64,000 nt of DNA from Candidatus Kuenenia stuttgartensis. Its GTDB lineage: Bacteria > Planctomycetota > UBA11346. The stretch covers positions 26,880-90,879 of the forward strand of contig CAMCMZ010000007.1 in the NCBI GenBank assembly GCA_945876185.1. The letters run 5' to 3'. Position 1 is the stretch's first letter, and the number at the start of each line of letters is the position of its first letter. Shown piece after piece: positions 1-8,448 of this stretch. Under the pieces are notes generated by a model. That model worked only from the letters and a program-made list of their open reading frames with translations. It was not told where the DNA came from and did not search any database. Made by a program: the position numbers and the translations under genes.

Positions 1-1
1 G

Positions 2-649
2 CGCGACCACAAGCCGGAGGACCTCGCCGCGCCGGAGGGCTTCGCGCGCAATCCCGACCTGGTCTGGGACTGGTACCGCGAACGCCGTTTGCTGATCGCG
101 CGGGCGCAGCCGCATGTCGGCCAGCGCGCGATCGCCCTTTTGCAGCAGCATTATCCGGCGCCGGGCAAGGTGCTGGTGGCGACCACCAACGAGGACGACC
201 TGTTCGACCGGGCCGGGGTCGCCGGCGTCGTGCACCTGCATGGATCCCTGTTCGAGACGGCGTGCTCGGCCGGGTGCGGCTGGCGGCACCTGGATGCGTT
301 CGACAACGGCCTGAGCATGCAGCCATGCCCCGCCTGCGGGGCGCGCACGCGGCCGGGTTCGACCTGGTACGGCGAGTCGCTGCCGAAAGGGGTGCTGGAA
401 TCCATCGCCGCGTTCAAGCCCGACGGCTGTCTGCTGATCGGTTCTTCCTGCCTGGTGCAGCCGACCTCGGTGATTGCGCCGGAACTGATCGCCGCCGGTT
501 GCCCGGTGGTCGAGATCAATCCGGAGGAAACCCCGATCTCACCGCTCGCCGCATGCAGCCTGCGCGCCACCGCCAAGGACGCGATCCCGCCGCTGGTCGA
601 CCTGCTGACGTCACCGACGGTGCGGGACCAGAAGCGGCGGATCACCTGA
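2..649 (+). CDS. NAD-dependent protein deacylase, Sir2 family (5' partial)
   Basis: Sirtuin: removes acyl groups from lysines using NAD+. The frame is open from base 2 of the window, so the true start and the N-terminal NAD-binding loop lie outside; the visible part begins RDHKPEDLAAPEGF. Family features are VLVATTNEDDLFDRAG (position of the usual TQNID..H..AG segment), LHGSL with the presumed catalytic His, two Cys pairs that would hold the structural zinc (ACSAGC and CPAC), RPGSTWYGESLP, LLIGSSCLVQP and VEINPEE. The Asn-Glu-Asp sequence where most sirtuins have Asn-Ile-Asp is a mild variation. Stop TGA at 647-649. The next gene is more than 230 bases downstream. Confidence 0.9.
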   Translation, partial: RDHKPEDLAAPEGFARNPDLVWDWYRERRLLIARAQPHVGQRAIALLQQHYPAPGKVLVATTNEDDLFDRAGVAGVVHLHGSLFETACSAGCGWRHLDAFDNGLSMQPCPACGARTRPGSTWYGESLPKGVLESIAAFKPDGCLLIGSSCLVQPTSVIAPELIAAGCPVVEINPEETPISPLAACSLRATAKDAIPPLVDLLTSPTVRDQKRRIT

Positions 650-729
650 ACCGGGGTCGGGTTACGATGCAGGGGGATCTGGCGTGTTGTGATTTTCCCT
701 TGGGCGTACGGTGTTCTCCACCCGGTACC

Positions 730-867
730 GGGAATCCCCCTGGGACCGCCACGCTCCAGCGTGGCTTGGGCGGCGATGCCGCTCGGGTGAAGTTGTTTCC
801 TGATCCCTTGGTCTCGCCCTGTGAATCGGACGCATTGCCAGGCTGGAGCCTGGCGGTCCCAGGGTCG
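730..867. repeat. Paired palindromic intergenic repeat, family A (copy 1)
   Basis: Left hairpin at 730-765 (core CTGGGACCGCCACGCTCCAG, continuing into GTGGC) and right hairpin at 837-867 (core GCCAGGCTGGAGCCTGGC, then GGTCCCAGGG). Each hairpin is self-complementary, and the outer CCTGGGACCGCC and GGCGGTCCCAGG arms are complementary to each other, so the whole 138 bp can fold as one cruciform. Same architecture at 27485-27615, 27656-27797 and 54639-54775. Organisation is like REP doublets. Confidence 0.85.
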
Positions 868-887
868 TGTTTCCGGACACCTTGCTG

Positions 888-2660
888 ATGAATCGCGCCT
901 CCATGTTTGACCCCACTTGGCTTCCCCCGCCGCCGGCGCGGCTGGTCGTCGCGGTGAGCGGCGGCGCGGACTCATGCGCCCTGTGGGATCTGCTGCTGAC
1001 TGACGGCCGTTGGCCGATCCTCGTCTGGCATCTCGACCATGGCCTGCGCCCGGAGTCGGCGACGGATGCGGCGTTCATGCGCGAACGGGCCGAGCACTAC
1101 CTCACCCAGGGAAAAGTAGCGGAACTCATCCTCGAATCCGTCGATGTGGCCGTGCTGGCCAAGGCCTGGGGCTGCGGCCTGGAAGAAGCCGGCCGCCGGC
1201 ACCGCTATGAGCGCCTGTCTGCCGTGGCGCTGGCCCACGACGTGGCAGCGGTCTGCACCGCGCACCACGCCGACGATCAGGCCGAAACCGTGCTGGCGCA
1301 CCTGCTGCGCGGTGCCGGGCCGGTCGGGCTGGCGGGCATCCCTCCCTGGCGCGAACTCGGCCCGGGCGTGCTGCTGGTCCGGCCGCTGCTGGCGGCCAGC
1401 CGGGCTCAACTGCGCCAGCACCTGGAAAAAACCGGTCTTTCCTGGCGTGAAGACGGCAGCAACGCGGACGTGCGCTATCAGCGCAACCACTTGCGCCAAC
1501 GCGTGCTGCCCCAGCTGGAACGGCTTTGCCCCGGCTTCGGCGCAGCGCTGGCCACGGCGGCGGCCACGACCCGGAAACAGGTTGATCACGCAGACACCCT
1601 GGTCGCGCGCGCCTGGCGCGCGGACGACGCTGGGCTCGACCTCGAACCGCTCCTCGCGCTCGCGCCCGACGTGCGGCTGCTGGCATGGCGCCGGCTGCTG
1701 CTGCAACTTGGTCTGCCACTCAGCCGATCGCACCTGGAACGGCTGGAGGCCATCGCCAGCGGGCCGCCCGATCGCCGGCTGGGACTCAGGGGTTGGGAAC
1801 TGTGGCGACGCCAGGGTCGTCTGCGCTGGCGGCCGGCCCCGCTTGCGCGCAAGCCCGCACGCGCGCAGGCTGCGTCCATCATGCCGACCACTGCCCTTAT
1901 GCCGACCACTGCCGTGATCCTCGCCGCGGGCAAAGGCACGCGGATGAATTCCGAACTCGCGAAAGTCCTCCACCCGCTCTCCGGCCGGCCGCTGGTGGCG
2001 CATGTGCTGGACGCCTGCCGCGCCGCCGGCGTCGACCAGACCGTGGTCGTGGTGGGCTGGCAGCGTGACCAGGTCGAGGCGGCGGTGGCGTCGTGGGCGC
2101 CGACCTGCGTCGTGCAGGATCGGCAACTCGGTACCGGCCACGCCGTGCTGGTCACCGAAACCGCAGTGACCGGCGACCACGTGGTCGTGCTCTGCGGCGA
2201 TTCGCCGCTCATCCCCGCCAGCCTGCTGCGCGACCTCATCGCCCGGCACAAGCGCACCGGCGCGGCCTGCACCGCCGTCGCGGCCCGGATGCAGGATCCC
2301 ACCGGCTACGGCCGGATGGTGGTTGATGCCGCCGGCAACCTGCTGCGCATCGTCGAACACCGCGACGCGAATGATTCCGAACGCCGGATCGATCTGATCA
2401 ACAGCGGCCTCTATGCCTTCCGCCGGAGCGACCTGTTCCGCTGCCTGCATCAGGTGCGTCCGGCCAATGCCCAGGGCGAGTACTACCTGACCGACGTGGT
2501 GAAAATGCTGGTCGAGGAACGCGCCCAGGTCGGGATGGTGATCTGCGACACGCCGACTTCGGTGCTCGGGATCAACACTCCGGCCGATCTGTTGGAGGCT
2601 GCGCGCATCCACGCGCAAAGCCGCAAGACGCAGGTCATGGAACCATCGAAACTTCAGTGA
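888..2660 (+). CDS. TilS tRNA(Ile)-lysidine synthetase joined in frame to GlmU-type uridylyltransferase
   Basis: Two enzymes in one uninterrupted frame. The N-terminal ~330 residues are TilS, which makes lysidine at C34 of tRNA(Ile)-CAU: PP-loop VAVSGGADS, LDHGLR, EEAGRRHRYERL, AHHADDQAETVL and RYQRNHLRQRVLP. The last ~259 residues are the nucleotidyltransferase half of GlmU (UDP-GlcNAc synthesis): AVILAAGKGTRM, LGTGHAVL, CGDSPLI, GYGRMVVD, NSGLYAF and GEYYLTDVV; no left-handed beta-helix acetyltransferase domain follows. Start: ATG 888 chosen; a GTG at 867 lies inside a repeat and ATG 903 is also possible. GlmU could also be started internally at ATG 1881 or 1899, but no clear ribosome binding site precedes them. 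The helicase follows 12 bases later. Confidence 0.85.
   Translation: MNRASMFDPTWLPPPPARLVVAVSGGADSCALWDLLLTDGRWPILVWHLDHGLRPESATDAAFMRERAEHYLTQGKVAELILESVDVAVLAKAWGCGLEEAGRRHRYERLSAVALAHDVAAVCTAHHADDQAETVLAHLLRGAGPVGLAGIPPWRELGPGVLLVRPLLAASRAQLRQHLEKTGLSWREDGSNADVRYQRNHLRQRVLPQLERLCPGFGAALATAAATTRKQVDHADTLVARAWRADDAGLDLEPLLALAPDVRLLAWRRLLLQLGLPLSRSHLERLEAIASGPPDRRLGLRGWELWRRQGRLRWRPAPLARKPARAQAASIMPTTALMPTTAVILAAGKGTRMNSELAKVLHPLSGRPLVAHVLDACRAAGVDQTVVVVGWQRDQVEAAVASWAPTCVVQDRQLGTGHAVLVTETAVTGDHVVVLCGDSPLIPASLLRDLIARHKRTGAACTAVAARMQDPTGYGRMVVDAAGNLLRIVEHRDANDSERRIDLINSGLYAFRRSDLFRCLHQVRPANAQGEYYLTDVVKMLVEERAQVGMVICDTPTSVLGINTPADLLEAARIHAQSRKTQVMEPSKLQ
1881..1913 (+). repeat. Tandem duplication at the TilS/GlmU junction
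   Basis: ATGCCGACCACTGCC occurs at 1881-1895 and again at 1899-1913, an 18-base period that preserves the frame (protein MPTTALMPTTAV). It duplicates the potential start codon of the GlmU part and sits exactly between the two domains. Confidence 0.9.
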
Positions 2661-2672
2661 TGCAGGCCCGTG

Positions 2673-4304
2673 ATGCGTGAGGGAAACGGAACCGGCGTGA
2701 CCGTCATCCGCTTCGTCGATGGCACCCTGACCCTGCATGAGGCCGCTCCGGCTGTGCTGGAGGCCCTCGGCCCGCTGGCGGTCGCCGACCCGCGCATCGG
2801 CGGCCATCGCGCCCGCGCCTGCGACTACGCTGAGATCCTGCGCCGGCTGCACGGCCGCCACGCCTACCGTGACGAGGCGCGCCAGTACCGCGAACTGGAC
2901 CTGAACGAACACGAATCGCTGCCGCTGCGCGAATACCAACGCCTCGCGCTCGAGTCCTGGGGAGTCGGGCGCAAGCGTGGGGTCGTGGTGCTGCCCACCG
3001 GCGCGGGCAAGACCTACGTCGCGCTCAAGGCGATGCTGATGGCCAAACGCTCGACCCTGGTGCTCGCCCCGACCATCGACCTGGTGCAGCAATGGGCGGG
3101 CGACCTGGCCCGCCGCCTGCAGGTGCCGATCGGGATCTACGGCGGCGGGGAGAAACGCCTCGAGGAAATCACGGTCTCGACCTACGATTCCGCCGTGCTG
3201 TTCATGCCATTCCACGGCAACCGCTTCGGTCTGCTGGTGTTCGACGAATGCCACCACCTGCCCGCAATGGTCACCGCCGGCGCGGCTGAACAGTGCCTGG
3301 CCCCGTTCCGCCTGGGCCTGACCGCCACCCCGGAACGCACTGACGGCCAACACGCCCGCCTGGATGACCTCATCGGGCCGGAGGTCCATCGTTCGCATAT
3401 CGGTGAACTCGAAGGCCGGTTCCTGGCGTCGTACCAGGCGGAAGTGCTGGAAGTGGCGCTCGATCCCGACGAAGCGGTCGCCTACCGCGAGGCGCGGGCC
3501 GAATACGTCGCCTTCATCCGCGCCCAGGGCATCGATTTTTCCGCCCCCGACGGCTGGGCCCAGTTCCTTGCCGCCGCCGGGCGCGATCCCGACGGCCGCA
3601 AGGCGATGCGCGCCTACCGCGAGCAGCGCCGCCTGGCGCGTTCGGGTCGCGCCAAGCTGCGCGCGCTCTGGCAGCTGCTGCGTGAACATGCCGGCGAACG
3701 CTGCCTGGTGTTCACCGACGACAACGACACCGCCTACCGCATCGGATCCGAATTCGTGCTGCCGGTGCTGACCCACCACACCAAAGGCGGCGAACGCAAA
3801 CGGCTGCTCGACGCCTTCCGCGCCGGCACCCTGCCGGTGCTGGTCACCAGCAAGGTGCTGAACGAGGGCGTCGACGTGCCCGAGGCGTCGGTGGGCATCA
3901 TCGTCAGCGGTTCCGGCAGCGTGCGCGAGCACGTCCAGCGCCTGGGCCGGCTGCTGCGACCGAAGCAGGGCAAGACCGCGATCCTGTACGAACTGATCGC
4001 CGCTGGCACCGCCGAGGCATACACGTCGCAGCGGCGGCGGTCGCACGCTGCTTTTGGCGAGCAAGTCCGGAACGGCGAGCAAGTCCGGAGTGGCGAGCAA
4101 GTCCGAAGTGGCGAGCAAGTCCGGAACGGCGAACAAGTCCGGAGTGGCGAACAAATCCGGAACAGGGGCGAAGTCCGGAGCTATGGCCCGATCCGGATGG
4201 GCGAACCCTCCCCCAAGCACCGCGAAGATCCCGGCGACGACGGGGTTCGCGACGCTGACGCGGAGTGGCCGGAGGACCTCTTTTCCCACGCCGATCCCGA
4301 CTGA
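2673..4304 (+). CDS. DEAD/DEAH-box helicase, XPB/RAD25-like, with repetitive C-terminal tail
   Basis: Superfamily 2 helicase of about 543 residues, soluble, probably acting in DNA repair or transcription by analogy with bacterial XPB (inference). Visible motifs in order: REYQRLALESW, Walker A PTGAGKTYVAL, LVLAPTIDLVQQW, motif II FDECHHLP, motif III LGLTATPERTDG, then the second RecA domain with CLVFTDDNDTAYRI, NEGVDVPEASVGIIVSGSGS and motif VI HVQRLGRLLRP. After about residue 460 the fold ends and six GEQVR(N/S) hexapeptides plus a degenerate seventh follow, then a charged Pro-rich end. Start ATG 2673; GTG 2670 directly precedes it. Lies 12 bases after the TilS-GlmU gene and is probably co-transcribed. 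Confidence 0.87.
   Translation: MREGNGTGVTVIRFVDGTLTLHEAAPAVLEALGPLAVADPRIGGHRARACDYAEILRRLHGRHAYRDEARQYRELDLNEHESLPLREYQRLALESWGVGRKRGVVVLPTGAGKTYVALKAMLMAKRSTLVLAPTIDLVQQWAGDLARRLQVPIGIYGGGEKRLEEITVSTYDSAVLFMPFHGNRFGLLVFDECHHLPAMVTAGAAEQCLAPFRLGLTATPERTDGQHARLDDLIGPEVHRSHIGELEGRFLASYQAEVLEVALDPDEAVAYREARAEYVAFIRAQGIDFSAPDGWAQFLAAAGRDPDGRKAMRAYREQRRLARSGRAKLRALWQLLREHAGERCLVFTDDNDTAYRIGSEFVLPVLTHHTKGGERKRLLDAFRAGTLPVLVTSKVLNEGVDVPEASVGIIVSGSGSVREHVQRLGRLLRPKQGKTAILYELIAAGTAEAYTSQRRRSHAAFGEQVRNGEQVRSGEQVRSGEQVRNGEQVRSGEQIRNRGEVRSYGPIRMGEPSPKHREDPGDDGVRDADAEWPEDLFSHADPD
4056..4181 (+). repeat. In-frame 18-bp tandem repeat in the helicase gene
   Basis: Six consecutive 18-base units of the form GGCGAGCAAGTCCGG + AAC/AGT (4056-4163), then a degenerate seventh. 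They encode GEQVRN/GEQVRS hexapeptides. Variation is confined to a few positions, so the expansion looks recent. The period is a multiple of three, so copy-number change keeps the frame. Confidence 0.93.
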
Positions 4305-4383
4305 CGCGACGCCCAACCGAACCGCCCAGCGGCGGGCGGGCACGGTTGCGCCCGTGCCGCGTCCGGCGTAAGGTGCCGACGGC

Positions 4384-5436
4384 ATGCGCCTCCTCGACCG
4401 TATTCTCGGCATGTTCTGCCTCGATCTCGGGATCGACCTGGGCACCGCCAACACCCTGGTCGCGGTGCAGGGGCGCGGGGTGGTGATCTGCGAACCGAGC
4501 GTGGTCGCGGTCAAGCGCGGCACCAAGCAGGTCCTGATGGATGGCAACGCGGTCGGCGACCAGGCCAAGATCATGCTCGGCAAGAACCCGGGCAACATCG
4601 ACGTGGTGCGGCCGATGAAGGACGGCGTCATCGCCGATCTGGAAATCACCGAGGCGATGCTGCGCTACTTCATCCGCAAGGCCAACGGCCGGCGCGGGAT
4701 GTTCCGCCCGCGCCTGGTCATCGCGGTGCCGTCGGGGCTGAACGAGGTGGAAAAAGGCGCGGTCACCAACAGCGCGATGAACTCCGGCGCGCGGGAAGTG
4801 TTCCTTATCGCCCAGCCGATGGCGGCGGCGATCGGCGCCGGGTTGCCGGTGGCCGACCCGATCGGCTCGATGATCGTCGACATCGGCGGCGGCACGACTG
4901 AGGTCGCGGTGATCTCGCTCGCCGGCATCGTCGCGAGCGAATCGGTGCGGGTGGCCGGCGATGAGCTCAACCACGCCATCATCAAATACCTGAAATCCCA
5001 GTATTCCGTCGTGGTCGGCGAGAACACCGCCGAGCTGGTGAAGTGCCAGATCGGCTGCGCTTTGCCGCTCGCCGACGAAGCGAAGATGACTATTCGCGGC
5101 CGCGACCTGCGCACCGGCATGCCGCGTTCGATCGAAGTCACCTCGACCGAGGCACTGGAAGCCCTGCGCCCGTCGGTGCAGACCATCGTCAATTCGATCA
5201 AGATGGTGCTCGAACGCACCCAGCCCGAACTCGCCGCCGACCTCATCGAACGCGGCATCGTCATGGCCGGCGGCACCAGCCAGCTGCACGGCCTGTGCGA
5301 GCTCGTCGCCCAGGAAACCGGCCTGCCCGTGCGCATGGCCCAGGATCCGATGACCTGCGTCGCGCGCGGCTGCGCCGCATTGCTGGACAACCTTGATGCC
5401 CTGTCGCAGATTCTGGAGACGGGGACGGAGCAGTAA
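4384..5436 (+). CDS. mreB: Rod-shape determining protein MreB
   Basis: Bacterial actin that forms membrane-associated filaments and guides lateral peptidoglycan synthesis. 350 residues, close to the usual ~345. Nucleotide-binding motifs: phosphate 1 DLGIDLGTANTLV near residue 15, VAVPSGLNEVEK, phosphate 2 IVDIGGGTTEVAVISL near residue 160, and the adenosine-side MAGGTSQLHGL, where most MreB have a GGGA-type sequence. The N-terminal MRLLDRILGMF could be the membrane-binding amphipathic segment. A TAAGG about 13 bases upstream may serve as ribosome binding site. No mreC/mreD is next to it. Confidence 0.93.
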   Translation: MRLLDRILGMFCLDLGIDLGTANTLVAVQGRGVVICEPSVVAVKRGTKQVLMDGNAVGDQAKIMLGKNPGNIDVVRPMKDGVIADLEITEAMLRYFIRKANGRRGMFRPRLVIAVPSGLNEVEKGAVTNSAMNSGAREVFLIAQPMAAAIGAGLPVADPIGSMIVDIGGGTTEVAVISLAGIVASESVRVAGDELNHAIIKYLKSQYSVVVGENTAELVKCQIGCALPLADEAKMTIRGRDLRTGMPRSIEVTSTEALEALRPSVQTIVNSIKMVLERTQPELAADLIERGIVMAGGTSQLHGLCELVAQETGLPVRMAQDPMTCVARGCAALLDNLDALSQILETGTEQ

Positions 5437-5536
5437 AAATCGCAAGTGCGCCCCATCTGCGGCGTTGGTCGTCAGTCATGTGGCGCTGCCACACTCCTTC
5501 CTCCCGCCTTGCATCTGGGGCACACTTGCGATTTTT
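5435..5536. repeat. Long inverted repeat between mreB and the ORF6N gene
   Basis: Arms 5435-5455 and 5516-5536: AAAAATCGCAAGTGCGCCCC against the complement of a TGGGGCACACTTGCGATTTTT arm, one mismatch in 21. The arms are about 60 bases apart. The A-rich left and T-rich right ends would suit a bidirectional terminator, but the large loop is unusual and a mobile-element end is possible. Confidence 0.85.
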
Positions 5537-5648
5537 CGTCGCGATCTTTGGGTGAGTAACCGACTATGCGCCGGTGGATGGCGACCGAGGCGGTTTGAAG
5601 AACAGGAAATTCTTGCGTCCCACGTCGAGCCGCGAAAGCTCCCCGGCC

Positions 5649-6221
5649 ATGCCCAGAACCCTGATCGCGGTCGAGTCCATCCAACGTTCGATCCACCACC
5701 TGCGCGGCCAGCGGGTGATGACCGACGCCGACCTTGCCCGGTTGTACGGGGTCGCCACCAAGCGCCTGAACGAGGCGGTGAAGCGCAACAGTAAGCGTTT
5801 TCCTGCGGATTTCATGTTCGAACTGACGCTGGCAGAGGAGGACGGTTTGAGGTCGCAGAATGCGACCTCAAAGGCCGCGCCCACGTCTCGGGGCGGTCGC
5901 CGCTATCGCACCCATGTCTTCACCGAGCAGGGCGTGGCGATGCTGTCCAGCGTGCTCAACAGCCCCCGCGCCATCGCGGTCAATATCGAGATCATGCGCG
6001 CCTTCGTGCAGATGCGGAAGACGCTGACGGCGAACGTCGATCTGGCCAAGCGGCTGACGGTGCTTGAAGCCGAGATGGGCCGCCACGCCGCCGAGTTCGG
6101 TCATCACAAGGCAGAAACCGTGCGCGCGATGAAGGTGGTCTTCGCGACCCTGAAGGCCCTGGCTGCCGAGAAGTCGACGCCCGAACCCAAGCGCGATCCC
6201 GTCGGATTCGTGCTGAAATAG
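5649..6221 (+). CDS. ORF6N-domain DNA-binding protein
   Basis: 190 residues. The N-terminal ~90 residues match the ORF6N/KilA-N-associated domain of phage and mobile-element proteins: LIAVESIQRSIHHLRGQRVM, DADLARLYGVATKRLNEAVK, RFPADFMFELT, then a basic stretch, THVFTEQGVAMLSSVLNS and AIAVNIEIMRAFVQMR. The C-terminal ~70 residues look helical. ATG 5649 fits where these proteins usually begin; the frame is open further up to 5574. Its role is unknown, perhaps regulatory. The inverted repeat directly upstream and the phage-type domain suggest an acquired cassette. Confidence 0.85.
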   Translation: MPRTLIAVESIQRSIHHLRGQRVMTDADLARLYGVATKRLNEAVKRNSKRFPADFMFELTLAEEDGLRSQNATSKAAPTSRGGRRYRTHVFTEQGVAMLSSVLNSPRAIAVNIEIMRAFVQMRKTLTANVDLAKRLTVLEAEMGRHAAEFGHHKAETVRAMKVVFATLKALAAEKSTPEPKRDPVGFVLK

Positions 6222-6261
6222 CGCCTTGTCCGCAGCCTGGTCGCGGGCACCCTCATCGCCC

Positions 6262-8448
6262 ATGCCCCTCCTCGCCGCCCAGCACGCCGATGAACTTGCG
6301 AATGCCCGCTGCCGCGATCCCTTCGCGGTGCTGGGTGTCCATGCCGAGGCGGACGGGGTATGGCTGAGGGTGTGGCGGCGCGGGGCGATTGAGGTCGCGG
6401 TGGTTGCGCGCGAAAGCCGACGCACGCGATACCTGCTGCACCAGGCCGGGGCGCCGGGCCTGTTCGAGGCGCGCATCCCCCGCCGAAAGCAGGCGTTTGC
6501 CTATGAATTGGCCGTGCAGATCGGCGGCATCGACGGCGAGATCATCGAGCGCGATCCGTATTCCTTCTGGCCGCAGCTGTCCGACTTCGACCTCGGGCTG
6601 CTGCGATCCGGCCATCACCTCCATCTCGGCAAGGTCCTCGGCGCGCATGCCATGACCATTGACGGCTGCGCCGGCGTGCGCTTCGCGGTGTGGGCCCCGA
6701 ACGCCGAATCGGTTTCGGTGGTCGGCGATTGGAACGACTTCGACGCCCGCTGGCATCCGATGCGGCTCAGACCCGATTGCGGGGTGTGGGAACTGTTCAT
6801 CCCCCAGGCGGCGATCGGGATGCGCTACAAGTACCAGATCCGCGGCCCTGGCGGTGAGATCCGGATCAAGGCCGATCCCTGTGCGCTCCAGGCCGAAGTC
6901 CCGCCCGCCACCGCATCGGTCATCAGCGATCCGGCCGCGTACACCTGGGGCGACGCAGCCTGGATGCAGGCCCGGGCGGGCGCGCAGCCGAAGAAGAAAC
7001 CGCTGGCGATCTACGAATGCCATCTCGGATCGTGGGACCGCCGCGCGGAACCCGACTGCTGGCCGAACTACCGCGAGCTCGCACCGAAGCTCATCGCACA
7101 TCTGAAAAACCTGGGCTTCACGCATCTTGAACTGCTGCCGCTGGCGCAGCATCCGTTCGAGGGCTCGTGGGGCTACCAGGTCTCGGGCCAGTTCGCGCCG
7201 AATTCGCGCCACGGTTCGCCGGCGGATCTCAAGTGGTTCATCGACCAGTTCCATCAGGCCGGGCTGGGCGTGATCATCGACTACGTGCCGGGGCACTTTC
7301 CCAAGGACGACTTCTGCCTGGCGCGCTTTGACGGCACGCCGACCTATGAGTACGCCGATCCGCGCGAAGGGGAGCACAAGACCTGGGGAACCTGCGTCTT
7401 CAACTTCCGCCGGCCCGAGGTGCGCAATTTCCTCCTCGCCGCCGCGCTGCATTGGCTGCGCGAGTTCCACATCGACGGCCTGCGCGTCGACGCCGTGTCG
7501 TCAATGCTCTACCGCAGCTACGACCGCCAGCCCGGCGAATGGGTGCCGAACGAGCAGGGCGGCGACGCCAACCTGGAAGCGGTCAGCTTCCTGCAGGAAC
7601 TCACCAGCACCGTGCATCGCGACTGCCCCGGCGTGCTGACGATCGCCGAGGAGTCCACCGCCTGGGCCGGCGTCACCGCGCCGACCGACATGCAGGGCCT
7701 GGGCTTCGACCTGAAGTGGAACATGGGCTGGATGCACGACACGCTGTCGTACCTCGCGCTCGATCCGGTCATGCGGTCGGGCAGCCACAACAAAGCGACC
7801 TTCCATCAATGGTACGCCTACGACGACGCCTGGGTGCTGCCGCTGTCGCACGATGAGGTCGTGCACGGCAAGCGCTCGCTGATCGACAAATTGCCCGGCG
7901 ACTGGTGGCAGCGGCGGGCGCAGCTGCGGCAACTGCTCGGCTACCAGATCGCGGTGCCGGGCCGCAAACTGCTGTTCCAGGGAGGAGAATTCGGAGTCGG
8001 CCGCGAGTTCGCCTGGGACCGCCGGCTCGACTGGGCCGAGGCCGACGAGCCTGACCGCAAGGGCATCACCGCCTTCCTGCGCGCCGCGCTGGCGCTCTAC
8101 CGCGACCAGGGCGCACTGCATGAAGCCGACGACGAACGCGGCGGCTTCGAGTGGATCGATTGTGAAAACCGCGCCGAGAGCCTGCTCGCCTTCCTGCGCC
8201 GTGCGCCGGGCAAGACGGAAGTGCTGGTCGCCTGCAATTTCACCCCGATTCCCCGCCACGACTATCCTCTCGGGGTGCCGCGCGGCGGCGTCTGGCGCGA
8301 GGTTCTGAACAGCGACGCGCCAGAATTCGGTGGCTCGGGTGTGCTCAATCCGACGGTACGCACGCATGAGCATTCCTGGGGCGCCTTTCCGGCCCACGTG
8401 CGCGTGTCGCTGCCGCCGCTCGGCATCGCGTTTTTTCAGCCACGATGA
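6262..8448 (+). CDS. glgB: 1,4-alpha-glucan branching enzyme
   Basis: Adds alpha-1,6 branches to glycogen. 728 residues, the usual length. N-terminal GlgB module (DPFAVLGVH), CBM48 (FAVWAPNAESVSVVGDW, ELFIPQAAIGMRYKYQI), then the GH13 barrel: YECHLGSWDRR, LLPLAQHPFEGSWGYQ, nucleophile region DGLRVDAVSSMLYRSY, acid/base region LTIAEESTAW, and LPLSHDEVVHGKRSL. Start ATG 6262 gives the expected N-terminus; upstream ATG-like codons at 6226 are possible but add unconserved sequence. No other glycogen gene is nearby. Its stop overlaps the next gene by four bases (ATGA). Confidence 0.95.
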   Translation: MPLLAAQHADELANARCRDPFAVLGVHAEADGVWLRVWRRGAIEVAVVARESRRTRYLLHQAGAPGLFEARIPRRKQAFAYELAVQIGGIDGEIIERDPYSFWPQLSDFDLGLLRSGHHLHLGKVLGAHAMTIDGCAGVRFAVWAPNAESVSVVGDWNDFDARWHPMRLRPDCGVWELFIPQAAIGMRYKYQIRGPGGEIRIKADPCALQAEVPPATASVISDPAAYTWGDAAWMQARAGAQPKKKPLAIYECHLGSWDRRAEPDCWPNYRELAPKLIAHLKNLGFTHLELLPLAQHPFEGSWGYQVSGQFAPNSRHGSPADLKWFIDQFHQAGLGVIIDYVPGHFPKDDFCLARFDGTPTYEYADPREGEHKTWGTCVFNFRRPEVRNFLLAAALHWLREFHIDGLRVDAVSSMLYRSYDRQPGEWVPNEQGGDANLEAVSFLQELTSTVHRDCPGVLTIAEESTAWAGVTAPTDMQGLGFDLKWNMGWMHDTLSYLALDPVMRSGSHNKATFHQWYAYDDAWVLPLSHDEVVHGKRSLIDKLPGDWWQRRAQLRQLLGYQIAVPGRKLLFQGGEFGVGREFAWDRRLDWAEADEPDRKGITAFLRAALALYRDQGALHEADDERGGFEWIDCENRAESLLAFLRRAPGKTEVLVACNFTPIPRHDYPLGVPRGGVWREVLNSDAPEFGGSGVLNPTVRTHEHSWGAFPAHVRVSLPPLGIAFFQPR

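Noticed and set aside
867..887. GTG 867 as the tilS start
   Set aside because: It overlaps the last base of a family A repeat; ATG 888 begins right after it and gives a normal TilS N-terminus.
972..4649. 1225-residue minus-strand open frame opposite tilS-glmU and the helicase
   Set aside because: It has no recognisable domain, is full of Arg/Gly/Ala as expected of antisense frames in GC-rich DNA, and runs against strongly recognised genes on the plus strand.
3904..5445. Minus-strand frame over mreB
   Set aside because: Shadow of mreB; no start signal and no domain.
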